A DNA stretch of 5,844 bases from Betaproteobacteria bacterium (lineage in GTDB: Bacteria > Pseudomonadota > Gammaproteobacteria > Burkholderiales > SG8-39). The stretch spans positions 1-5,844 of the forward strand of contig CANIIN010000194.1 in the NCBI GenBank assembly GCA_947467405.1. The letters are read 5' to 3'. A program made the translations under genes and the position numbers. Shown here in pieces: positions 1-5,699 of the stretch (its first letter is position 1; every line of letters starts with the position of its first letter). Under the pieces are notes generated by a model. It made no database searches and was not told where the DNA came from. It worked only from the letters and a program-made list of their open reading frames with translations.

Positions 1-1
1 A

Positions 2-250
2 AAGAACAAGATTTCGATGTGCATTGGTTGCCATGGAATTCCTGAATACAAGACCGTGTATCCGGATGTCTACAAGGTGCCGAAGATCGGCGGCCAGTAT
101 CCCCAATACATCGTTGCCGCCCTCAAGGCATACCGTGCCGGAGACCGCAATCACCCCAGCATGCGGGGTATCGGCGGGCAGTTGAGCGATCAGGACATGG
201 CCGATCTCGCGGCTTATTACGGCAAGAACGACGGAGGCAGCGCCAAATGA
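2..250 (+). CDS. Monoheme class I c-type cytochrome, 5' end missing
   Basis: Small periplasmic electron carrier of the cytochrome c class I type (c553/c4-like). The reading frame is already open at base 2, so the ATG at 17 is internal: the five residues before it (KNKIS) are followed by MCIGCHG, and the haem-binding CxxCH sits only 7 residues from the window edge. The real start and signal peptide therefore lie upstream. The visible 82 residues contain CIGCH (haem attachment, His proximal ligand), a GGQYPQYIVAALKAYRAG helix segment, and NHPSM, whose Met (visible residue 54) is the likely distal ligand, then a C-terminal helix (DMADLAAYY). It ends in TGA that overlaps the ATG of the next cytochrome gene, which it resembles in the same blocks, so the two are very probably co-translated and arose by duplication. 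The haem motif and fold-defining blocks are seen directly; the redox partner is unknown. It could also be the second half of a diheme protein whose first haem domain is outside the window. Confidence 0.9.
   Translation, partial: KNKISMCIGCHGIPEYKTVYPDVYKVPKIGGQYPQYIVAALKAYRAGDRNHPSMRGIGGQLSDQDMADLAAYYGKNDGGSAK
233..237 (+). promoter_or_regulatory. Ribosome binding site for the second cytochrome gene
   Basis: GGAGG lies inside the end of the first cytochrome gene, 9 nt before the ATG at 247. It supports that start despite the ATGA overlap, so the second gene can be initiated directly as well as by coupling to its neighbour. Confidence 0.6.
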
Positions 251-597
251 CATCCAACCTGTTGAAGCAAGTCATGTTCGCCACGCTGGCTTCATTCATG
301 GCCTTCGGTTCTTTTTCCGCGATGGCACGCGGCGACGCTGCTGCGGGTCAGGCCAAGGTCAAGCAGGTCTGCGCCGCCTGCCACGGTGAAAATGGCGACA
401 AGCCCCTGCAGCCGGAATATCCGGTGCTGGCCGGTCAGCACGCCGATTACCTGGTCAACGCGCTGAAGTCCTACAAGTCCGGTGCACGCAAGAACGCCAT
501 CATGGGCGGGCAGGCGGCGACCTTGTCGGCCAAGGACATGCTGGATGTGGCTGCCTGGTTTGCATCGCAAAAGTCGTCCTTGCAATCGAAGCGCTAG
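247..597 (+). CDS. Monoheme class I cytochrome c, secreted
   Basis: Complete 116-residue periplasmic c-type cytochrome. The N-terminus is a Sec signal: a Lys at position 7, a hydrophobic stretch (about 9-23) and a signal peptidase site after AMA (residue 27), leaving a mature protein of about 89 residues starting RGDAAAG. Haem attachment is CAACH (C42, C45, H46); M86 in AIMGGQ is the probable axial ligand. The blocks GQHADYLVNALKSYKSGARK and DMLDVAAWF match the equivalent blocks of the preceding cytochrome, which fits a c553/c4-like family. The start is set by the signal peptide and the GGAGG at 233-237. The gene overlaps the upstream cytochrome by 4 nt and is followed 23 nt later by a strong hairpin terminator, so it is the last gene of its transcript. 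The role is electron transfer, probably to or from a terminal oxidase, reductase or dehydrogenase; which one cannot be told from the window. Confidence 0.93.
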   Translation: MTSNLLKQVMFATLASFMAFGSFSAMARGDAAAGQAKVKQVCAACHGENGDKPLQPEYPVLAGQHADYLVNALKSYKSGARKNAIMGGQAATLSAKDMLDVAAWFASQKSSLQSKR

Positions 598-620
598 GCC
601 AGACCTGCGCGGCAGCTTGG

Positions 621-666
621 CCACCAATGAAAACGGCGCACTTCGGTGCGCCGTTTTCATTGGTGG
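621..666. terminator. Bidirectional intrinsic terminator with TTCG loop
   Basis: A perfect inverted repeat: arms 621-640 and 647-666 are exact reverse complements, and C641/G646 extend the stem to 21 bp around a TTCG tetraloop, a very stable cUUCGg fold. The GC-rich core (cggcgca/tgcgccg) is flanked by AAAA on one side and TTTT on the other, so each strand reads GC hairpin followed by a T run. It lies 23 nt after the cytochrome stop (+ strand) and 36 nt after the DUF1841 stop (- strand), where a shared terminator for convergent genes would be expected. Confidence 0.9.
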
Positions 667-702
667 CGAATGCGGGGAGTGCGTGGCGGAATCCTTGACT
701 GA

Positions 703-1125
703 TCAGCGTTTGCGGATGCAGTCGAGGTAGGCATCGGCATCGGGAGGCGCGGCGTCACGTTGAGAGCGCCAAACGGTCTCACCAAGACAATCGAGGACGT
801 CATGGAGCGCGTCATGGCGGTTGCCGCGACTTTTCAGCAGGCGCGAGAATTCCGCGCTGATGCCGGGCGGCTGGTTGATGGACAACTGCTCTTCGACGGC
901 CAGGTGCAGGCTGAGGTGCAGAAAGGGATTGGCCTGGGCCGTTTCCGGCGTGTATTCGCGCTCCAATGCACCGACCGTGTCCGTCAGCAAGCTGTGGCAC
1001 TCAGGATGCAGAAGGATGATGTCGATGGCCTTGGTTTCCAGCCCTTCCAGAGGAATGCTCTGGCGGTACTTCGTCCAGGTGTCGCAGAAGAATTGTCGAA
1101 CCTGATCTCGTGACGGGTTGTACAT
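703..1125 (-). CDS. DUF1841 family protein (function unknown)
   Basis: A 140-residue soluble protein that I recognise as the DUF1841 family by its MYNPSRDQVRQFF start and the central NPFLHLSLHL and EEQLSINQPPGI blocks. Length and start fit the family, which begins at this MxNPSR motif. There is no signal peptide or membrane segment, so it should be cytoplasmic and mostly helical. Visible in the sequence are three histidine pairs spaced i, i+4: H40/H44 (HPECH), H70/H74 (HLSLH) and H104/H108 (HDALH), with acidic residues close by (E78, E79, D109, D112). This suggests a metal-binding helical bundle, but that is inference; no function is established to my knowledge. It is the last gene of the - strand run, 29 nt after nth, with only a weak ribosome site (GAG) before its ATG, and it ends at the shared hairpin terminator. 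Its place behind rsxB and nth hints at a link to Fe-S or redox or DNA repair functions. Confidence 0.9.
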   Translation of the reverse strand: MYNPSRDQVRQFFCDTWTKYRQSIPLEGLETKAIDIILLHPECHSLLTDTVGALEREYTPETAQANPFLHLSLHLAVEEQLSINQPPGISAEFSRLLKSRGNRHDALHDVLDCLGETVWRSQRDAAPPDADAYLDCIRKR

Positions 1126-1154
1126 GCGGTCTCAATTTGAATGCGGGTGGATAT

Positions 1155-1832
1155 TCATGTGCCCACCCATTTCTTGGTGCCTCTGACCGGCTTCGAGGTC
1201 TCCGAGAACTTGCCCCTGAATTCACACTGTTCGCGAATGATGCAGGTCGGGCAGTCGGGAGTGCGGGCCTTGCAGACATAGCGGCCATGCAGGATCAGCC
1301 AGTGATGGGCATCCTGCTTGAATTCGTCGGGTACGAACTTCAGCAGGCGGGTCTCCACCTGCGTCACATCCTTGCCGGGCGCGAGGCCGGTGCGGTTCGA
1401 TATGCGAAAGATATGCGTATCGACCGCGATGGTAGGCTGGCCGAAAGCGGTATTCAGGACGACGTTGGCCGTCTTGCGTCCGACGCCGGGCAGCGCCTCC
1501 AGCGCCTCTCGTGACGAGGGAACTTCGCCGCCATGCTGGGCGAGCAATTCGCGGCAAGTCTGGATGACATGCTTTGCCTTGGAGCGGAACAGACCGATCG
1601 TCTTGATGTACTCGATCAGCCCCTTTTCACCCAGTTTCACCATGGCTTGAGGTGTTCCAGCGTCACGGAACAGCGCGCGTGTTGCGGCGTTGACGCTCTT
1701 GTCGGTCGCCTGGGCGGAAAGCACCACGGCGATCAGCAACTGGAACGGGTTGTCGTACAGCAATTCCGTGGTGGGGTGCGGGTTGGCAGACCGCAGCAGT
1801 TCGAATATTCGCCGGCGCTTGTCGGGGTTCAT
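1155..1832 (-). CDS. nth: Endonuclease III (DNA glycosylase/AP lyase)
   Basis: Bifunctional base excision repair enzyme that removes oxidised pyrimidines and cleaves the abasic strand by beta-elimination; cytoplasmic, acting on DNA. The 225 residues show the whole family pattern: the helix-hairpin-helix LPGVGRKTANVV (about 114-125) with catalytic Lys120, the catalytic Asp138 in AVDTHIFRI, LSAQATDKSVN (38-48) in the N-terminal part, and a [4Fe-4S] loop with C187, C194, C197 and C203 in the C-x6-C-x2-C-x5-C spacing. These positions coincide exactly with the Escherichia coli numbering that I recall. The protein runs about 14 residues longer than E. coli Nth (211 aa), ending in a basic tail (KPVRGTKKWVGT). 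Its ATG lies 3 nt after the rsxB stop without a clear ribosome site, so translation is probably coupled to rsxB. The rsxB-nth neighbourhood parallels the E. coli rsxABCDGE-nth order. Confidence 0.98.
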   Translation of the reverse strand: MNPDKRRRIFELLRSANPHPTTELLYDNPFQLLIAVVLSAQATDKSVNAATRALFRDAGTPQAMVKLGEKGLIEYIKTIGLFRSKAKHVIQTCRELLAQHGGEVPSSREALEALPGVGRKTANVVLNTAFGQPTIAVDTHIFRISNRTGLAPGKDVTQVETRLLKFVPDEFKQDAHHWLILHGRYVCKARTPDCPTCIIREQCEFRGKFSETSKPVRGTKKWVGT

Positions 1833-1835
1833 GGA

Positions 1836-2534
1836 TCAGTCGCTGCGGTCTGGTTTGCCGTTGGCGGCACTGTCCATCCTGGCCGACCCAGTGCGCTGGA
1901 GACGCGCGCGCTCCATGGCTGCCTGGATCAGCGCGCGCTTGCGATCGTTGTCCGGCCCGTTGCTCTGACGCTTTTCGGCAAGGGACCTGGCGTGCGCTTC
2001 ACTCTCGGCCAGCAAGCGCGATGTGCGCTTGTCGAACCGCTCTCGTGCCGCGTCGGCGCGGGCGCCATCCCACAGCTGGTCTTCTCCAGTCGCTGGAACC
2101 ATCGTGATGCAGTCGACCGGGCAGGGCGCTATGCACAGGTCGCAGCCGCTGCACAGCGTCGTCAGCACGGTGTGCATGTATTTCGGGCCGCCCACGATGG
2201 CGTCCACCGGGCAGGCCTGAATGCACAGCGTGCAGCCGATGCACAACGCCTCGTCGATCAGTGCCACATGGCGCGGCTTTTCGATTCCGTTGGCAGGATT
2301 GAGCGGTTTTGAGGGGCGGTTCAGCAGGGCCGCCAGTTTGATGATGCCTGCCGCGCCACCGGGGGGGCACTGGTTGATGTCTGCTTCGCCGAGCGCGATG
2401 GCTTCGGCGTAGCGACGGCAGGCGGGGTAGCCGCATTTTGTGCACTGGGTCTGCGGCAGGATGGCGTCGATGCGCTCGATCGAGTCGCTCGCCAGGGCTG
2501 CAATGGTGGCTTGTACCGCGCCGTCCTTGTTCAT
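1836..2534 (-). CDS. rsxB: RsxB/RnfB-type polyferredoxin without membrane anchor
   Basis: Iron-sulfur electron carrier related to subunit B of the Rsx/Rnf complex (232 aa). Domains in order: a short polar N-terminus (1-20); the RnfB Fe-S domain with IDAILPQTQCTKCGYPAC and INQCPPGG, giving C31, C34, C39 and C56; two ferredoxin [4Fe-4S] repeats with C98/C101/C104/C108 and C128/C131/C134/C138; then a charged, Ala/Arg/Glu-rich tail (about 150-232) likely to be helical. E. coli RsxB starts with a hydrophobic membrane helix; here there is none, so the protein should be soluble or held by partners. No other rsx/rnf gene is in the window. In E. coli the complex keeps SoxR reduced; whether this stand-alone form does so is unknown. 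It starts 17 nt after pyrD with no clear ribosome site and is followed 3 nt later by nth. A run of seven C (coding strand, 2361-2367) falls in the CPP codons after C56. Confidence 0.93.
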   Translation of the reverse strand: MNKDGAVQATIAALASDSIERIDAILPQTQCTKCGYPACRRYAEAIALGEADINQCPPGGAAGIIKLAALLNRPSKPLNPANGIEKPRHVALIDEALCIGCTLCIQACPVDAIVGGPKYMHTVLTTLCSGCDLCIAPCPVDCITMVPATGEDQLWDGARADAARERFDKRTSRLLAESEAHARSLAEKRQSNGPDNDRKRALIQAAMERARLQRTGSARMDSAANGKPDRSD

Positions 2535-2551
2535 TCGCTGGTCGCCGTGGC

Positions 2552-3562
2552 CTACAACCCGTTGACGATGTCGGCAACGACATCAGGTCCGCGGTAGACG
2601 AGCCCGCAATACAGTTGCAGCAGAGTCGCACCGGCAGCCAGCTTGTCTCTGGCATGCTGTGCGTCCATGATCCCGCCCACGCCGATGATGGGCAGGGAGC
2701 CGTCCAGGGCTCGGGCCAGCTTGCGGATGACATCGGTGGATGTGTCGCGCAACGGTGCGCCGGACAGTCCGCCTTCCTCATTGCCATGCGGCAATCCGCG
2801 CACGCTGTCGCGCGACAGGGTCGTGTTGGTGGCGATGATGGCGTCCATCTTCTGTTCAACCGCTGTTCTGGCCATGACCTCGATCTCGATGTCGGACAGA
2901 TCGGGGGCTATCTTGAGCGCGAGCGCAACCCGCCGACCATGGCGCTGCGACAGTTCCTCACGCTTCCGGTACAGGGCGTCTAGCAACGGGCCGAGTTCCG
3001 CGGCAGATTGCAGTTGACGCAAATTGGGCGTGTTGGGCGACGAGACATTGATGGTGGCGAAGTGCGCATGCGGGTAGATCTTTTCGAGGCAGATTGCGTA
3101 GTCATCAACGGCGCGATCGAGCGGCGTCTCCTTGTTCTTGCCGAGATTCACTCCGAGAATTCCGCCATAGGTGGCGCGGCGCAGATTTTCGACAAATTGC
3201 TCAATCCCGACGCTGTTGAACCCGAAGCGGTTGATGATGGCTTCCTGTTCGGGCAGGCGAAACACGCGGGGACGCGGATTGCCCGGCTGCGGTCGCGGCG
3301 TGACGCCGCCGATTTCAAGAAAACCGAACCCGAGGGAACCCAACGCGTCGACGTATTCGGCATGCTTGTCCAGTCCTGCTGCAAGGCCTAGAGGATTGGG
3401 GAAATTCAGTCCCATCACCTGCACCGGCTTCGGCTTGACGGATTTGACCAGCAAACGTGTCAGACCGGCACGGTGGGCAAGCTTCAGGCCCTGCAGGCTG
3501 GCGACGTGCGCGGTTTCAGGGTCGAGCTGGAAGAGGAGCGGACGAGCGGCTTGATAGAGCAT
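2552..3562 (-). CDS. pyrD: Dihydroorotate dehydrogenase (quinone), class 2
   Basis: Oxidises dihydroorotate to orotate, the fourth step of UMP synthesis, passing electrons through FMN to membrane quinone; a peripheral inner membrane enzyme. At 336 residues it equals the E. coli length. Seen in order: an N-terminal helical segment typical of class 2 (1-40, MLYQAARPLLFQLDPETAH) that forms the quinone/membrane site; LAAGLDKHAEY (60-70) with the FMN-contacting Lys66; NRFGFNS (111-117); GVNLGKNK (137-144); the active-site INVSSPNTPNLR with catalytic Ser175 (class 1 enzymes have Cys here); Lys217 (ALKIAPDL); ATNTT (244-248); and the phosphate-binding GVGGI (294-298). No key residue is missing. The start fits the family N-terminus; a modest AGG lies rather far (about 14 nt) upstream. 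It follows the methyltransferase gene by 57 nt and precedes rsxB by 17 nt. A TAAAAT box just before the ATG has no good -35 partner. Confidence 0.98.
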   Translation of the reverse strand: MLYQAARPLLFQLDPETAHVASLQGLKLAHRAGLTRLLVKSVKPKPVQVMGLNFPNPLGLAAGLDKHAEYVDALGSLGFGFLEIGGVTPRPQPGNPRPRVFRLPEQEAIINRFGFNSVGIEQFVENLRRATYGGILGVNLGKNKETPLDRAVDDYAICLEKIYPHAHFATINVSSPNTPNLRQLQSAAELGPLLDALYRKREELSQRHGRRVALALKIAPDLSDIEIEVMARTAVEQKMDAIIATNTTLSRDSVRGLPHGNEEGGLSGAPLRDTSTDVIRKLARALDGSLPIIGVGGIMDAQHARDKLAAGATLLQLYCGLVYRGPDVVADIVNGL

Positions 3563-3619
3563 GCGGGCATTTTACCTGCAAGCGGTCGTGCTCAGAGGCG
3601 AGACCGACCGTCCGCGACG

Positions 3620-4219
3620 TTATTCGTCGGCAATTCTCTTGCGCCAGATAACCTCGATGGCGCATTCCGCCACGGGAGTCCTCGTCTGATCGAATTCGCG
3701 CTGACGCAGGTCTTCCCGATAGAAGTCCCGCTGCAGGACAAGTCTCTCCAGTTCAAGCCGATTGTAGAACTCCATGACGAGGTCGACGACGTTGATGGAG
3801 CGGGGTGACCAGCTTTTCACCTTGGCAATGGTGAAGGTCCATTTATGTGCCGGATTGCGGCGACTTGGCCATTGCCCCATTTCGTAGAGATCCTCATCGG
3901 GAACGGTCACGATGATGAATCCCCCCGGCTTGACTACGCGCGACCAGTTGTGCAGTGCTTCGCTGACGTCCTCCATGTCCTCGAGGCTGTGGCTTGCATG
4001 CACGAAATCGACGGCATTGTCGGGTACGCCCTGCAGGTATTGGCCGTCTCCGTCTTCCATATCCCAGGTTCGTACTTCCGTCATGCGCGGGAATGCGCCG
4101 ATGTACTGTGCCAGCGGATCGGGTTTTCCACCAATATCGATGCCCTTGCCGACAAAGTATCTGTTGTGAAATGCTCCGTCGTAGTAGCGACGCTTGGCAG
4201 CTTTGCTTTGTTCGTGCAT
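3620..4219 (-). CDS. Class I SAM-dependent methyltransferase
   Basis: A 199-residue cytoplasmic methyltransferase with a Rossmann fold of the Methyltransf_11/13 type. Motif I is GKGIDIGGKPDP (about 24-35), a variant of the usual DxGxGxG; the acidic segment WDMEDGDGQYL (52-62) is placed to bind the SAM ribose or adenine; motif DFVHASHSLED (71-81) and the post-motif VVKPGGFIIVTVPDED (95-110) follow. The next part, LYEMGQWPSRRNPAHKWTF and SWSPRSINVVDL (111-146), is characteristic of a subfamily I have seen next to glycan-related genes; a charged tail completes it. Many relatives have His where this protein has Asp81. The substrate is unknown. AGAGAG at 4225-4230 sits 5 nt before the ATG and serves as ribosome site, and the gap to the upstream TPR-glycosyltransferase is only 12 nt, so the two are co-transcribed and probably act on the same product, a sugar or a glycosylated molecule. 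The enzyme class is sure; the acceptor is not. Confidence 0.9.
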   Translation of the reverse strand: MHEQSKAAKRRYYDGAFHNRYFVGKGIDIGGKPDPLAQYIGAFPRMTEVRTWDMEDGDGQYLQGVPDNAVDFVHASHSLEDMEDVSEALHNWSRVVKPGGFIIVTVPDEDLYEMGQWPSRRNPAHKWTFTIAKVKSWSPRSINVVDLVMEFYNRLELERLVLQRDFYREDLRQREFDQTRTPVAECAIEVIWRKRIADE

Positions 4220-4231
4220 TCGAACTCTCTT

Positions 4232-5641
4232 TCAATGCCGTTCTGTAGGAGTCAGGCCTGCGAGCGCCTGCCTTACGCTGTGAATAACGCCATCCCAGTC
4301 TCCCGGTTTCCGTTGCCTGAATAGTCGCGCCGACGGATACCACGGGCTGTCTTCGCGATTCTCCATCCAGCGCCAATCTGCATGGGCCGCGAGCAGAATC
4401 CACGTCGGCTTGCCCATCGCCCCGGCGAGATGGGCAACCGCCGTATCCACCGTGATGACCAGATCCAACCTGGATATCAATGCAGCGGTATCGGAAAAGT
4501 CCCTGAGTTCTGCCCCGAAGTGCAGCATGTTCTTCGCGCCTTCCAGCGCGATTGAGTCGCTATCGCGTACCTGGTCCTGCAGACTGAAAAGGCCTATGCC
4601 TGGCGTATCGAATGCAGGCAGCAGCTTTTCCAATGCAATCGAGCGTTCATGATCCCGCTTGTGCTGGGCATTTCCGGACCACGCCAGTCCTATCGATAGT
4701 AGTGGGAGGGCGCCCAGTTTTTCCGTCCACGATCTGATCGCAGCTTCGGGTGCATGCAGGTACGGCACTAGAGTTGGAATGGAGCCAATCCGAGTCTTGA
4801 AGGCCAGTGGCAGGCTCAGCAGCGGACAATGAAAGTCAAAATCGGGCACGAGTTCCTTGTAGGTCAGTACCTTGTGCACGCCAGGCAGGTTTGCAACCAG
4901 TGAGATCAGCGGGGGTTGGACTGCCAGTATGACGGTCGCACCCGATCTGGATACTTCGGTCGCGTAGCGACAGAACTGAATGGTGTCCCCCAGACCCTGC
5001 TCCGCATGAAGCAGGACTGTCTTGCCGGCGATGTCCTCAGTTCCCAGCCAAAGCGGTCTGGGATAGTTTCTACCCTTGGACGGGAAGTCATCGCACTTCC
5101 AGCGCCACTCGTATTGCTGCCATCCGGTCTCGAACTGGCCCAATCTGAGTCGGCACATGCCAGTATTGAAGTGAGCTTTGGCTAGGTCCGGCTGCACTTC
5201 GATGGCTTTGGCATATTGCTTGAGTGCTTCGTCATACTGACACTGGACCTCCAGCAGCGCGCCTCGATTGGTGAGGAGCTTGTACGACATCGGGTCAACC
5301 ATCAGTCCTTCGTCAAACGCCTCCAAGGATTCTTCGGGCCGATTCAGGGCTTGCAGAACGAGAGCGCGGTTGTTGATTGCTGCGACGAAGTCGCGATTCA
5401 TCGCTATTGCCCGGTCGAAACATTCCAGTGCCTCGTGAAGGCGCCCGGCGGCTTTCAACATGTTTCCCTTCTTCAGGAGTGCCTCTGGCGAATCCGCATA
5501 CACGAGCGCTGCGCCGGATTTTGTGGCGACATCCGTCGGGGCCCTATAGCCCTGCAAAGATTCTTGTCCGGAGCGCGGAGAATAGGCGCTATAAAGGAAA
5601 TCGCACACGGAGCGCTTCACAGAATTTAGGAGGCGTTTCAT
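4232..5641 (-). CDS. TPR-repeat glycosyltransferase-like protein (GT9-like C-terminus)
   Basis: A 469-residue two-part protein. Residues 1-50 are a basic, then low-complexity lead with no cleavable signal. Residues 52-186 hold about four tetratricopeptide repeats, seen as recurring A-G---EAL--F--AI---P patterns (52-84, 85-118, 119-152 and a divergent 153-186). Residues about 205-469 resemble the glycosyltransferase family 9 (heptosyltransferase-like) fold: HAEQGLGDTIQFCRY (212-226), GLAWSGNAQHKRDHERSI (318-335), FSLQ (352-355), and the donor-site block VITVDTAVAHLAGAMGKPTW (395-414) with D399 and H404, then DWRWMENREDSPWYP. Such TPR-GT proteins are annotated as glycosyltransferases, but the donor and acceptor are rarely known; the TPR part may bind a protein acceptor or partner. 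The start is fixed by an in-frame TAA four codons upstream; the nearest AGGAG is 22 nt away, so initiation looks weak. Downstream lies the methyltransferase (12 nt); upstream is bpt (58 nt). Confidence 0.87.
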   Translation of the reverse strand: MKRLLNSVKRSVCDFLYSAYSPRSGQESLQGYRAPTDVATKSGAALVYADSPEALLKKGNMLKAAGRLHEALECFDRAIAMNRDFVAAINNRALVLQALNRPEESLEAFDEGLMVDPMSYKLLTNRGALLEVQCQYDEALKQYAKAIEVQPDLAKAHFNTGMCRLRLGQFETGWQQYEWRWKCDDFPSKGRNYPRPLWLGTEDIAGKTVLLHAEQGLGDTIQFCRYATEVSRSGATVILAVQPPLISLVANLPGVHKVLTYKELVPDFDFHCPLLSLPLAFKTRIGSIPTLVPYLHAPEAAIRSWTEKLGALPLLSIGLAWSGNAQHKRDHERSIALEKLLPAFDTPGIGLFSLQDQVRDSDSIALEGAKNMLHFGAELRDFSDTAALISRLDLVITVDTAVAHLAGAMGKPTWILLAAHADWRWMENREDSPWYPSARLFRQRKPGDWDGVIHSVRQALAGLTPTERH

Positions 5642-5699
5642 GCGCGAAGTTTATTGCGAATTTCTCCTGCGGGCCACGCCGATTTGGCGTTTGGGAGGC

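Noticed and set aside
17..250. Treating the ATG at 17 as the true start of the first cytochrome.
   Set aside because: It would place the haem CxxCH at residue 2 with no signal peptide, impossible for a periplasmic c-type cytochrome; the frame is open to the window edge, so the gene is cut off.
1145..1168. GGGTGG/CCACCC inverted repeat across the end of nth.
   Set aside because: A 6-bp stem with a 12-nt loop that overlaps coding sequence and lacks a T run; likely chance, although an effect on DUF1841 translation cannot be excluded.
1533..2312. A 259-codon plus-strand open frame.
   Set aside because: It is antisense to nth and rsxB, both firmly identified. Long antisense frames are common in GC-rich coding DNA, and its translation has no family-like pattern.
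1999..2859. A 286-codon minus-strand open frame in another phase.
   Set aside because: It overlaps rsxB and the end of pyrD in a shifted frame, and its product is a low-complexity Arg/Pro/Ser-rich string typical of an out-of-frame reading.
3563..3619. Possible pyrD promoter with a TAAAAT box just before the start codon.
   Set aside because: The hexamer 17 nt upstream (CTCTGA) is a poor -35, and the box is so close to the ATG that the transcript would start at or beyond it.
5675..5689. Small inverted repeat ACGCC-GATTT-GGCGT in the gap between bpt and the TPR gene.
   Set aside because: The stem is only 5 bp and no T run follows on the - strand, so it is not a credible terminator for bpt.
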